Shown here: one piece after another, positions 52,314 to 61,189 of the stretch
Numbering within the stretch: the first letter of the stretch is position 1
Layout: the number at the start of each line of letters is the position of its first letter
Assembly (NCBI GenBank): GCA_002842045.1
Contig: PHBX01000009.1
Location: 62,001-126,000, forward strand
Origin: Chloroflexi bacterium HGW-Chloroflexi-3
GTDB taxonomy: Bacteria; Chloroflexota; Anaerolineae; Anaerolineales; Anaerolineaceae
Direction of reading: 5' to 3'
DNA length: 64,000 bases
Translations under genes and position numbers: made by a program
The notes under the pieces: model-generated
The model's database searches: none
What the model saw: the letters and a program-made list of their open reading frames with translations, nothing else
Told to the model about the DNA's origin: nothing

Positions 52314-53708
52314 ATGATCAATAAACCTATTACACATGGACGCAGCTACAAATTTGTTTGGGGAATAGCCGCTCTAGGCACTTCACTGATTTCCGGGATA
52401 TTTGGCGCTCTCTTACCCATTTTTTACCAGGATTATTTAGGTCTTTCAGCGCGTTGGATTGCAGTTGCATCCATCGTGTACGCTATCTGGAATGCTTTCA
52501 ATGACCCTCTCTTTGGGTATATCACGGATAACACACGATCCAAAATGGGTAGACGTATCCCTTATATGCGTTTTACAGCTCCTTTTCTGGCTTTAACCTT
52601 TATCCTGGTCTGGTTTGCACCAGCCCAGGCGGGTCAAACGGCAATTTTCTGGTGGATGCTGATCAGTATGCTTCTGTACGATACCTGTTACACCATTATC
52701 GGTCTTGTGTATTCATCCCTCCTACCAGAAATAACCGAATCTGACTCAGAACGGAATGACTTGCAGATCTCTTCTGCACTGTTTGGCTTATTCGGCATGT
52801 TATTGGGTTTTATCATCCCAGATTTATTCCGGCCCAAAGCCGGTGGAGATCCCAGTTTTCTGCCGTTACAAACAGCGATGATCGTGGTGGGTATCGTGGG
52901 AGCATTGTTAATCATTGCCACCACACTGAAAGTAAAAGAACGCCCGGAGTTCACGCAGGTCGACAAACCTATTGGCATCAAAGAATCATTACGCTTCACC
53001 TTCTCCAGCAAATCGTTTCTCGTTCTGGTCGCTGCCAATTTTATGTCCATTCTGATGTCATCCCTGGTCACAGGTTCGGTATTTTATCTGGCAGATTACG
53101 TCGTCAAAATGAATACCATGATTTTGCTTGCCTGTATCTTTATTCCACTCATCATTGGCGTTCCGTTCACAAAATTATTTACCAAACGCTTTGGTGTCGT
53201 GGGTGGGCATCAGGTCATGTTGTTAATTGCATCTGCTGGGCTTTTATCGATGATGGTCTTGCCAAACTCCTTTATACCGGTTTGCCTGGCATTGGCTGGT
53301 TTTGGGCTGGCCGGTCCACAGACACTGACAAATGTACTGTTTGCACAGGTGGCTGATGAAGATGAAACGCGTTCTGGCGTGCGAAGAGAAGGATCGTTCT
53401 TTGGGATTAATGCACTGCTGACCAAACCGGCTCAATCACTGGCAATTGCACTCAGCCCTTTTATTTTAGAAGCAACCAGTTTTGTTACCAGAGAGCAAAA
53501 TCAGGGACAAATTTTCTTAAACCAACCCGAAAGTGCGCTTTTTGGAATAAAAATTATCACCGGATTGATCCCCGGGATCGCGATGTTATTAGGAGCGATC
53601 ATCCTGATATGGTACCCATTGCGTGGAGATACTCTTAAGAATATTCAAACCAAAGTATTGGAAATGCACACCTCCAAACACAATCAATTGTTGGAACAGG
53701 AAAAATAG
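52314..53708 (+). CDS. GPH-family sugar:cation symporter (MFS)
   Basis: 464 residues, 12 predicted helices. The YAIWNAFNDPLFGYITDNTRSKMGRRIPYM segment is the signature of the glycoside-pentoside-hexuronide family (MelB-like). It imports a glycoside or sugar with Na+ or H+. No linked glycosidase gene is near. ATG 52314 is chosen because GGAG lies ~10 bases upstream, and the longer frame lacks a site. TATAAT at 52255-52260 may be its -10. Confidence 0.88.
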   Translation: MINKPITHGRSYKFVWGIAALGTSLISGIFGALLPIFYQDYLGLSARWIAVASIVYAIWNAFNDPLFGYITDNTRSKMGRRIPYMRFTAPFLALTFILVWFAPAQAGQTAIFWWMLISMLLYDTCYTIIGLVYSSLLPEITESDSERNDLQISSALFGLFGMLLGFIIPDLFRPKAGGDPSFLPLQTAMIVVGIVGALLIIATTLKVKERPEFTQVDKPIGIKESLRFTFSSKSFLVLVAANFMSILMSSLVTGSVFYLADYVVKMNTMILLACIFIPLIIGVPFTKLFTKRFGVVGGHQVMLLIASAGLLSMMVLPNSFIPVCLALAGFGLAGPQTLTNVLFAQVADEDETRSGVRREGSFFGINALLTKPAQSLAIALSPFILEATSFVTREQNQGQIFLNQPESALFGIKIITGLIPGIAMLLGAIILIWYPLRGDTLKNIQTKVLEMHTSKHNQLLEQEK

Positions 53709-54005
53709 CATTTATCAATCAATTGAATACAATATTGATCTATTAAAAAACTTTTTATAAAAATTGAAATCGTTTAATAGTATAATGAATATGTTGGACC
53801 TCAACAATTCTGTTTTTTAGATTTTGCGCTCACTCGAACGCACTTACTACGTAAAAACAACAATAGACCAACATCCCAAAAAATGACCAAAAAATTTGGT
53901 CATCATATATTCAACTCACATCTTTGTAATAAGGAGGCCATTAAGCGACTGACTTCAGTCACCATTATTAATCCAACGCACTTTACAAATTGAAAGGAGG
54001 AACCA
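53709..54005 (+). promoter_or_regulatory. Gene-free leader of the KamA-like gene
   Basis: A TATAAT at 53780 gives a leader of ~215 bases. It holds a 7-bp hairpin ATGACCA/TGGTCAT (53883-53903) and a GACTGA/TCAGTC hairpin (~53948-53961), and ends in AAAGGAGG. No lysine-riboswitch landmarks are visible, and no T run follows either hairpin. I see no gene. Confidence 0.4.
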
Positions 54006-55142
54006 ATGACTTTACAGAGTACGATAATTCATCCTGATGAGGATTTGCAAGTTCCCCAAAAAGATATGCTGAAAAAGCATCATTATGATCGGATTGCAGC
54101 TCTGCTGGAAAGTGGCGCGAATGAAGACCAGATCTCTCTGGTTGCCAATAAGATCCGTGAAGAGTTAGACCCCCATCCTGCTGGCCAACTCACAAAAAAT
54201 CGCCCATCACTCAATGGTAATATACTGCCCGGTGTTCAACACAAATACCGTGAAACCATGCTCTTTTTCCCAACCCAGGGGCAAACCTGCCATGCCTATT
54301 GTACATTTTGTTTCCGCTGGCCTCAATTTACAGGGATTGCAGATTATAAATTTGCTATGTCCGAGATTGAACCAGTCATAAAATACATGCGTAAACATCC
54401 GGATGTCACCGATATTTTATTCACTGGTGGTGATCCGTTATTTATGAAAACGAAAATTCTGGAAGGTTACATCGATGCAATCCTACAGGCGGATTTGCCA
54501 AATTTGAGAACCATTCGCATTGGCAGCAAATCGCTATCGTACTGGCCTTACCGCTTTTTGACCGATAACGATGCCGATGCTTTACTCGCCCTTTTCGAGA
54601 AAATCGTCTCAAGTGGGATTCATCTGGCGATCATGGCACATTTCAACCACCCGCGCGAATTATCCACACCTGCAGTTGAGTTAGGAATCAGTCGCATTCG
54701 CCAGACTGGCGCGCAGATCAGAACCCAATCTCCTGTGCTTAATCACATCAACAATGACCCGGACCTTTGGGCTAGCATGTGGCAGCGCCAGGTTGAAATG
54801 GGCGTAGTTCCTTACTACATGTTCGTTGCCCGCAACACCGGCGCACAGCACTATTTCAGCATCTCATTGGAAGAAGCCTGGAAGGTCTTCCGCAAAGCCT
54901 ACCAACAGGTTTCCGGGCTTGCCCGTACCGTTCGTGGTCCAGTAATGTCCTGTAACCCCGGCAAAGTTCAGGTACTGGGAGTCTCTGAGATCATGAATGA
55001 AAAGGTATATGTCTTGCGTGCCTTACAACATCGTAACCCAAAACATGTGATGAAACCCTTTTATGCCCAATATGACCCCAATGCCATCTGGTACAACCAA
55101 CTCAAACCAGCTTTTGGTGAAGAAAAATTCTTTTTTGAGTAA
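54006..55142 (+). CDS. KamA-family radical SAM protein (lysine 2,3-aminomutase-like)
   Basis: 378 residues, shorter than classical KamA (~416). Radical SAM motif CHAYCTFC (CxxxCxxC) preceded by FPTQGQT, then LFTGGDPLF and IRIGSKSLS; Gln/His-rich segments AIMAHFNHPRE and RTQSPVLNHINN fit the KAM barrel. The C-terminal PLP-lysine motif of KamA (PGGGGK) is absent; SCNPGKVQVLG occupies the place, with a Lys. So it may use PLP in a variant way, or have another substrate. Start ATG 54006 after AAAGGAGGAAC. Single gene with a terminator. Confidence 0.86.
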   Translation: MTLQSTIIHPDEDLQVPQKDMLKKHHYDRIAALLESGANEDQISLVANKIREELDPHPAGQLTKNRPSLNGNILPGVQHKYRETMLFFPTQGQTCHAYCTFCFRWPQFTGIADYKFAMSEIEPVIKYMRKHPDVTDILFTGGDPLFMKTKILEGYIDAILQADLPNLRTIRIGSKSLSYWPYRFLTDNDADALLALFEKIVSSGIHLAIMAHFNHPRELSTPAVELGISRIRQTGAQIRTQSPVLNHINNDPDLWASMWQRQVEMGVVPYYMFVARNTGAQHYFSISLEEAWKVFRKAYQQVSGLARTVRGPVMSCNPGKVQVLGVSEIMNEKVYVLRALQHRNPKHVMKPFYAQYDPNAIWYNQLKPAFGEEKFFFE

Positions 55143-55162
55143 ACCCTTTTTTTTTTGTTATA

Positions 55163-55195
55163 AGTTGGCGTCGTTGAAATGACGCCAACTTTATT
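55163..55195 (+). terminator. Terminator after the KamA-like gene
   Basis: 10-bp stem AGTTGGCGTC (55163-55172) / GACGCCAACT (55181-55190) and TTATT after it. A run of 12 T (55147-55156) precedes it. It also abuts the convergent esterase stop codon. Confidence 0.65.
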
Positions 55196-56168
55196 AATGA
55201 TGCCAGAATGATCTCAAAAAATTGATCTTCTCATATAAATGATGTACCCCACCGCCATCATGCTGATTGAAGGGATACACACGAATCTGTTTGACACCAG
55301 CATAATGATTGTATGCAGCAAAAACTGTTGAAGGGGGACTGATATCATCCATTAATGCTGTGGAGAATAAGGCAGTTGCTTTCGCTCTGGTTGCAAAATT
55401 CATCCCATCAAAATAGGAAAGTGTCCTGAATACCTGCTCTACTTTTTCACGATGCACCCGGCAATATTGCACAATTTCCTGGTATGGATGACTATCCACC
55501 AGTTGGGTCGCGCGTTTAAAATCGCATAGGAAAGGAACATCAGGCAACAATACTGAAATATCCGGCATTAAACCCGCCACTGCCAGTGCAACCCCACCTC
55601 CCTGACTGGCACCGGTGACCGCAATCCGATCAATATCCACCAGTGGATGTTCCCTGGCGGCTTCCACTGCGCGCATTCCATCAATATACAAACGCCGGTA
55701 ATAATATGTTTCTGGAGCAAGAATCCCACGGGTCATGAAACCCGGCACCTGCGCACTGGATCCACTTTCCAGCACATCCGGTGTGTCTCCTTCCCGCCAC
55801 ATACTCCCCTGTCCGCGGGTATCCATCACAAAATGGGCAAAACCAGCATTCGCCCAGGTTAACCACTCCACCGCCTTTCCACGACCACCACCATAACCCA
55901 CAAACTCAACCACACATGGCAGCGGTTCATTTACCCCTTTTGGCAGCAATAACCAACCTTTGATTGGTTGCCCGGCAAATCCGGGGAAGGATACATCATA
56001 TATATCAATCAGGTCGAATGGTTCCTGTGTCAGATGGAACACTGCCTGCATGGGGGTATTATGAGCAAACATGTACGATTGCTCCCAGAATTCATCAAAA
56101 TCGGATGTTGCTGTCAGCGCAGGTTTATAGTTCTCCAATTGGTCCAAGGGCATATCAAAAAAAGCCAT
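55194..56168 (-). CDS. Acetylxylan esterase / cephalosporin-C deacetylase family (CE7)
   Basis: 324 residues. CE7 fold with the landmarks FWEQSY, VVEFVGYGGGRG, DTRGQGS (RGQ), nucleophile GASQGGG, and the C-terminal HDGGGVHHLYEK with the catalytic His (the family usually has HE). Removes acetyl groups from xylo-oligosaccharides or other esters in the cytoplasm. No signal peptide, in keeping with the family. Start ATG 56168 with GGAGGAAATA before it. Confidence 0.92.
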   Translation of the reverse strand: MAFFDMPLDQLENYKPALTATSDFDEFWEQSYMFAHNTPMQAVFHLTQEPFDLIDIYDVSFPGFAGQPIKGWLLLPKGVNEPLPCVVEFVGYGGGRGKAVEWLTWANAGFAHFVMDTRGQGSMWREGDTPDVLESGSSAQVPGFMTRGILAPETYYYRRLYIDGMRAVEAAREHPLVDIDRIAVTGASQGGGVALAVAGLMPDISVLLPDVPFLCDFKRATQLVDSHPYQEIVQYCRVHREKVEQVFRTLSYFDGMNFATRAKATALFSTALMDDISPPSTVFAAYNHYAGVKQIRVYPFNQHDGGGVHHLYEKINFLRSFWHH

Positions 56169-56484
56169 TATTTCCTCCTTTGGTAAATCATTCTATTCCA
56201 GCATTGGATTATCGATTAAGATTTCAAATCTTCAGAATGAAAGATTAATAATACTGTAACGGATAAAGCATCTGATTTCAAGATAAATGCATAGGATCAA
56301 CCTTTTTCCTTGCCATAGGTAATTTTTTTTGATAGCTGCTATAATTTTAATTAGATCTATTAGATTTTTTCATTTCATCTTAGTGGTCTGGGTATTTACG
56401 GTGGGTATTACCAACAACAATATACAGCAACCCTGGATTATTAAGATAAAACACAAACATCATAATTTGATAATGGAGTTAATT
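56169..56484 (+). other. Gene-free region between CE7 esterase and NBR1-Ig lipoprotein
   Basis: No gene. An extended -10 TG-C-TATAAT at 56337-56345 is the likely promoter of the lipoprotein gene, giving a ~130-base leader. The rest is AT-rich without evident repeats or terminators. The upstream 120 bases should hold the CE7 promoter on the minus strand, which I cannot place. Confidence 0.5.
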
Positions 56485-57441
56485 ATGAAAAAAGCAAGCC
56501 TGGTTTTATCCATTCTTATCATTTCGATCATCATCCTGTCTGCCTGTAACATGCCTGCTACAAAAACTAAACCGACCACAGAGAGTGATATGGCTTATAC
56601 TGCTGCAGCATTGACCGTTCAGGCAAAGATTCATGGTTATACTCCAGAACCAACCCAGCCGATACCAGGGCAGGAACAACCTGTACAACAAAGCACTGCT
56701 GCCCCCAATCCACAACCAGTATATACCGCAGCTCCGGTTAGCAGTAATGCCCCCTGTGATCGAGCTTTATTTGTGGACGATGTCACCATCCCGGATAATA
56801 CACAGATCGACCCCGGAGGTGCTTTCAGGAAAATTTGGCTCATTCAAAATGATGGATCCTGCACCTGGACCAAGGATTATGCCATCGTCTTTGATAGTGG
56901 TGATCAAATGAATGGCCCGGAAACCATTGCCATCAGTAATGATGTCCCACCTGGATACGCCCTTGAAATCAGTGTCAATCTAAAAGCACCGACTGAATCA
57001 AAAACATATCGGGGAAACTGGATGCTCAGAAATGCGTCCGGTGAAACATTTGGTTTGACTGATTTCAATGATCCATTCTGGGTCATCATTAAAGTGGATG
57101 CTCCGCCGGTTCCTTCCTTTGCTGTATCCGCTGCATCATTTGAAATGATTCCCGGTAGTTATACCGGTGTGTGTCCTTTCCCGGTGACCTTACGCGGAAA
57201 AATTACAGCCAGTGGCGCTGGCAAAGTCACCTATTATTACCAGCGCGAAGATGGCTACCGGTCAGATAGCATGGAAATTACCTTTGACGCTGGTGGACAA
57301 AAAACGATACCAGATTTTTCTATGCCGATTGGCAGCGGAGCAGGCTACGACTGGACAGGCAAAATCTGGCTCTACATTGATAATCCTAATCACCAGGCTT
57401 TTGGTGAACAGGTCTTCTCGGTAAACTGTGTATCGCCTTAA
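56485..57441 (+). CDS. Lipoprotein with NBR1-like Ig domain
   Basis: 318 residues. Lipoprotein signal with lipobox LSAC (Cys at about residue 21), a Thr/Pro/Gln-rich linker, then an NBR1-type Ig-like domain (about 100-210; CDRALFVDDVTIPDNTQIDPGGAFRKIW, DGSCTWTKDY, GYALEISVNLKAP, RGNWMLRNASGETFG) and a C-terminal domain (~220-318) that looks like a second Ig-like domain with Cys. These are common surface proteins in Anaerolineae. ATG 56485 is chosen for the signal peptide and GGAG site. Function: probably carbohydrate or protein binding at the cell surface. Confidence 0.85.
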   Translation: MKKASLVLSILIISIIILSACNMPATKTKPTTESDMAYTAAALTVQAKIHGYTPEPTQPIPGQEQPVQQSTAAPNPQPVYTAAPVSSNAPCDRALFVDDVTIPDNTQIDPGGAFRKIWLIQNDGSCTWTKDYAIVFDSGDQMNGPETIAISNDVPPGYALEISVNLKAPTESKTYRGNWMLRNASGETFGLTDFNDPFWVIIKVDAPPVPSFAVSAASFEMIPGSYTGVCPFPVTLRGKITASGAGKVTYYYQREDGYRSDSMEITFDAGGQKTIPDFSMPIGSGAGYDWTGKIWLYIDNPNHQAFGEQVFSVNCVSP

Positions 57442-57450
57442 CAAATAGAA

Positions 57451-58578
57451 TTAAACGTTGATTCGATAAACACGATGATTTTTAACTTCAGCCCCGCCCA
57501 GGGTGATTAAGTCTTTGCGCATCTGCTCGGCACTCTCAGCTACCTGGGTGAACTCTGCATACTTGAAATGCTTAGATTTGACTGTTTTTTCCATTTCATA
57601 ATACAGTAAAGCGTTGCCACCGCGACCATGGTACTCCTCCATGACACCCATCCCATTCACAGAGACCATATCCGCGCGCCGGGTTTCATTAAGTAAATCC
57701 AAAATACTGAGTGGGTTGAGTTGCCCTTTATGACGTTGGATTGCTCGCGATACATCCGGAAAAGCAAACAAAAAACCAATGATATTATCGCCATCCAATA
57801 ACACCTTAATCATTTTAGGATCGGCGAATAAGATCACATTTTCAATTGCGGTTTCAATTTCCCTTTTTGTGTAGGGGTAATATTCCCAGTTCTTTACAAA
57901 AACTTTGTTATAGATTTCGCCTATTTCTTTTCCCACTGTTCTGAGTTCGGATCTTGTTCGAAAACCACGCACACTGATGTTGCCTTTTTCAATCACACGC
58001 TCAGCTACCTTTTTTACTTTTTCAGGTAAGGTGAAGTTGGCTGTTTCAATCTGACAGGAAACAAAATCAACTTCTTTCTCAAAACCATATTCTTCCATTA
58101 ATCGAGGTAAGTAGGGCAGGTTGTAGTTCATCATGATCATCATCTGGCGCTTGTCAAACCCTTCCACCAGAATGCCATAACCATCTCCCAGCCCAAAAGG
58201 TTTGGGTCCAACGATTCTGGTCAAACCACGTTTCGATGCCCATTCTTTGCCTGCTTCAAAAAGAGCCTTGATTACTTCAATATCATTTTCCGATTCCAAT
58301 AAATTAAAGGTGGCAATTATCTTATTTTGCACCTGGTTATACAGTTTATTTTCCATCATCGCGATACGACCGACTGTTTGACCATTTCGGACGGCAATGA
58401 AAGCCTGTGCATCAGAATGTTCATAAAAAGGATGTTTTTTGGGATCCAGCATATTGCGCACATCGACTTTCATGAAGGGAACCCATTGAGGTACTCCCTG
58501 GTACAATCGATATGGCAATTCAACAAACTCCCCTACGAAAGATCGGTTTTGACGGTTGACAGCTTCAATTTTTATCAT
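57451..58578 (-). CDS. GNAT-like N-acetyltransferase (YghO-like)
   Basis: 375 residues. N-terminal part (PYRLYQGVPQWVPFMKVDVRNMLDPKKHPFYEHSD ... GRIAMME) and C-terminal GNAT-like region (NGMGVMEEYHGRGGNALLYYEME) match the pattern of the E. coli YghO-like large acetyltransferases. Substrate unknown. ATG 58578 is chosen because AGAGGAAATAAA precedes it; the longer frame starts with unrelated residues. Confidence 0.8.
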   Translation of the reverse strand: MIKIEAVNRQNRSFVGEFVELPYRLYQGVPQWVPFMKVDVRNMLDPKKHPFYEHSDAQAFIAVRNGQTVGRIAMMENKLYNQVQNKIIATFNLLESENDIEVIKALFEAGKEWASKRGLTRIVGPKPFGLGDGYGILVEGFDKRQMMIMMNYNLPYLPRLMEEYGFEKEVDFVSCQIETANFTLPEKVKKVAERVIEKGNISVRGFRTRSELRTVGKEIGEIYNKVFVKNWEYYPYTKREIETAIENVILFADPKMIKVLLDGDNIIGFLFAFPDVSRAIQRHKGQLNPLSILDLLNETRRADMVSVNGMGVMEEYHGRGGNALLYYEMEKTVKSKHFKYAEFTQVAESAEQMRKDLITLGGAEVKNHRVYRINV

Positions 58579-58689
58579 TTTATTTCCTCTTTTTGGATAA
58601 CAACTCATATAATAATAGCATTGGATGCAATAAATGTTAATCCACCGCTACCTTGATTTCACAAATTTCATCAACCTAAAAGAGATTTC

Positions 58690-59694
58690 ATGACCACGCT
58701 AATTCAGGAAAAAGTACAACAGGCAATCGATATATTGAAGGAAAAGGACATCGCTCTCTGATTGATTTTTGTTCGGGAAACTTCTGTTAATTCCGACCCC
58801 ATCCTGCCCGTTATTTATGGGAATGAGACTCTCACCCGCCAGAGTGCATTATTAATGCACCAATCCGGCGAAACTATCGCTATCGTTGGCCGCATTGACG
58901 CAGAGACCACCCGTTTAATCGCTGCTTATCAAACCGTTATCCCATGTGATGCTGGCATCAGTCAACACCTGATATCGGAATTGCAGCGACTCAATCCTGC
59001 AAAAATCGCCATCAACACCAGTCTCAGTAATGTGATGGCGGATGGGTTGAGCTATGGGATGTATCAACTCCTGGTAAAGATGTTGGCAGATACCCAATTT
59101 GCAGATCGTAACCTCCTGGCTGCCTGGACCTACGAAGGTTGCCCTGCAGTCAACAGTGGTCCTGATTCGCCTGTCGGTCATGCCGCCCCTACCGACATTC
59201 AGCTTGAACGTGGTCACCTTGTGCATTTTGATTTTGGCGTCCAGAAAGGTGGCTATTGTTCCGATATACAACGTATGGTCTACCTGTTACGACCCGGTGA
59301 AAGCCAACTACCATTCGAAGGACAGCAGGGTTTCGACCTGGTATGTCAGGCAATCGAAGCTGCCCATGTGGTATTACGCCCCGGTGTTACCGGTCTGGAT
59401 GTCGACATAGCTGCCCGAAAGGTGATCACGGACGCTGGATACCCCGAGTACCGCTACGCCACCGGTCACCAACTAGGCAAGCGCGGTCATGACGGTTGCG
59501 GAATCCTGGGACCGCAGTGGGAAGTGTACGGCAATCTACCCAATCAAATCATCGAGAAAGATCAGGTCTACACCATTGAACTTGGAATTGCCTTACCGGG
59601 ATATGGCTATATCGGGTTGGAAGAAGATGTGTTGGTGACAGAAGATGGGAATGTGTATCTGGGTGAACTCCAGACAACACTGGTGATTTTATAA
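58690..59694 (+). pseudogene. M24-family metallopeptidase (Xaa-Pro-dipeptidase-like), interrupted by an in-frame TGA
   Basis: The family-like N-terminus MTTLIQEKVQQAIDILKEKDIAL starts at ATG 58690 and reads into TGA at 58759-58761 (codon 24); the same frame continues as LIFVRETSVNSDPILPVIYG through to the stop at 59692-59694. Homologues, as far as I recall, have Trp here (DLWLTFVRETS), so TGG to TGA is likely. The rest is an intact-looking peptidase: HFDFGVQKGGYCSDIQRM (Asp ligands), ATGHQLGKRGHDGCG (His ligands), and EEDVLVTEDG (Glu). A TTG at 58762 could restart translation but has no ribosome binding site. May be a nonsense mutation, assembly error or recoding. Confidence 0.85.
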
Positions 59695-59721
59695 ACCAGT
59701 TGATGTGTTTTAAAAATGGAA

Positions 59722-60105
59722 TTATTCCGGGTTGATCAGGATCATTTCCAAGGAAATCCCCAGCTCTTTTGCAATGTCAGTTAATACCTTTATCGATCCA
59801 CGACGTTTATTCGTTTCCAATTGGGAGAGGTACGGAATGCTGATGTCAATTTTCTTTGCCAGGTTATCTTGAGTCATTTCCCGAAATTCTCTAAATACTT
59901 TTATTGGATTATGACCCTCCAGCAATTTATCTACAACCTCAACAGGAAATAGCTGCTCTTCACCCTGTGCTAATGCAATTTGAAAGCTATCAAAATCCTG
60001 AATATCATCTAACATTTCTGCTTTTTCTACTAATTGGATATATTCATCATATGGGATGACAGCCCATTCCACTTCATCTTTATTTTTAATGATCTGAACA
60101 TTCAT
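59722..60105 (-). CDS. XRE-family antitoxin
   Basis: 127 residues. N-terminal ~60 residues look Phd/YefM-like or connector-like ([21 protein letters not shown]); the C-terminal ~60 are an XRE helix-turn-helix ([36 protein letters not shown]). It would bind the operon promoter and neutralise the RelE toxin. Toxin gene comes first and overlaps it by 4 bases, as in higBA-type order. Confidence 0.9.
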   Translation of the reverse strand: MNVQIIKNKDEVEWAVIPYDEYIQLVEKAEMLDDIQDFDSFQIALAQGEEQLFPVEVVDKLLEGHNPIKVFREFREMTQDNLAKKIDISIPYLSQLETNKRRGSIKVLTDIAKELGISLEMILINPE

Positions 60106-60359
60106 TTGTAAATATCTCCTCTGGATCCAATTTTCACAACAATTATGATCAATTCGTCATTCTTTAGTTCATAAATGATCCGCCATTCACCAACTCTTAA
60201 TCGATATCCAGATCTGTCATGAAGTTTTTTTGTGTCCAAAATTGGATTGTTTGGATCCATTGATAATAAATCAATTTTCTTCCTGATTAACATAGCTGTT
60301 TTTTTAGGTAGCTTTTGAATTGCTTTAACAGCCTGCGAAGATAACAATAATCTGTACAC
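60102..60359 (-). CDS. RelE/ParE-family toxin
   Basis: 85 residues. RelE-type fold: [45 protein letters not shown] (basic catalytic face) and [13 protein letters not shown]. Predicted mRNA interferase on the ribosome. Start is GTG 60359. A consensus promoter ends 6 bases upstream, so the mRNA would be leaderless. Confidence 0.92.
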   Translation of the reverse strand: MYRLLLSSQAVKAIQKLPKKTAMLIRKKIDLLSMDPNNPILDTKKLHDRSGYRLRVGEWRIIYELKNDELIIIVVKIGSRGDIYK

Positions 60360-60365
60360 TTAATT

Positions 60366-60394
60366 ATATTAACAGATAGCAAATATTTTGTCAA
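60366..60394 (-). promoter_or_regulatory. Promoter of the RelE/XRE operon, leaderless
   Basis: On the minus strand TTGACA (60389-60394), 17-base spacer, TAATAT (60366-60371), then 6 bases to GTG 60359. Confidence 0.85.
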
Positions 60395-60415
60395 TAAATA
60401 TTAGCTAAAATATTA

Positions 60416-60454
60416 ATACAAAAAGCAGGGTGAATGGATTTTCACCCTGCTTTT
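60416..60454 (-). terminator. Bidirectional terminator between TA pair and livF
   Basis: 14-bp perfect inverted repeat AAAAGCAGGGTGAA (60421-60434) / TTCACCCTGCTTTT (60441-60454). It ends the liv transcript on the minus strand, with a T run from the A's at 60420-60424. Confidence 0.9.
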
Positions 60455-60478
60455 AATGGAATTCAATTTGTAACTGAC

Positions 60479-61189
60479 TTATCCCCCGCCCAAATATGCT
60501 TCCTTCACCATCGGATCTTCCAACAAATCACCGGCGTCACCTTCCAGAACAATCTTGCCGGTCTCGAACACGTAACCACGATCAGCAATCGACAACGCCA
60601 TCTGGGCATTCTGCTCTACCAGCAGGATCGAGGTTCCTTGTTGATTGATCTCGCGGATAATATCAAAGATCTGTTCCACGATGATGGGTGCCAGACCCAT
60701 GGAAGGTTCATCCAGCAGCAACAATTGTGGACGAGCCATCAACCCACGGGCAATCGCCAACATTTGTTGTTCGCCACCTGAGAGTGTACCTCCCAGTTGT
60801 TTTCGTCTTTCGCGCAGGCGGGGGAACTTTCCAAAAACCATTTCGATATCAGCTTCAATCCGTTGACGATCCGAAAAAATATAGGCACCCATTTCAAGAT
60901 TTTCCACCACTGACATCTTGGGGAAAATTCTCCTTCCCTCCGGTACCTGTACAATACCCTTGGTAACAATATCCTGGGGTGGTGTTTCCACAATCGATGC
61001 GCCTCTGTAGCGTATATCACCAGCAGTGGGTTTATTCAGACGGGAAATGGTGTTCAATGTGGTTGATTTTCCAGCACCATTGGCACCAATCAAAGCCACA
61101 ATCTCACCTTCTTGTAAATGGAAGGTGACTCCCTTTAATGCATGGATGGCGCCATAATGTACGTTTAAATTTTCAACTTCAAGCATCAT
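60479..61189 (-). CDS. livF: Branched-chain amino acid ABC transporter ATP-binding protein
   Basis: 236 residues. MMLEVENLNVHYGAIHALKGVTF, Walker A GANGAGKST, Q-loop VPEGRRIF, ABC signature LSGGEQQ, Walker B LLLDEPSMG, H-loop LLVEQNA. Homodimer/heterodimer with LivG energises uptake of Leu, Ile, Val or related amides and ureas. Start ATG 61189, overlapping the livG stop by 11 bases. Last gene of the operon. Confidence 0.95.
   Translation of the reverse strand: MMLEVENLNVHYGAIHALKGVTFHLQEGEIVALIGANGAGKSTTLNTISRLNKPTAGDIRYRGASIVETPPQDIVTKGIVQVPEGRRIFPKMSVVENLEMGAYIFSDRQRIEADIEMVFGKFPRLRERRKQLGGTLSGGEQQMLAIARGLMARPQLLLLDEPSMGLAPIIVEQIFDIIREINQQGTSILLVEQNAQMALSIADRGYVFETGKIVLEGDAGDLLEDPMVKEAYLGGG

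Noticed and set aside
53709..54005. Lysine riboswitch ahead of the KamA-like gene
   Set aside because: Only two small hairpins are visible and no landmarks of the L-box; hence described only as a gene-free leader.
54660..54668. Perfect DnaA box TTATCCACA
   Set aside because: Single copy inside the KamA-like coding sequence, far from dnaA; not evidence for an origin.
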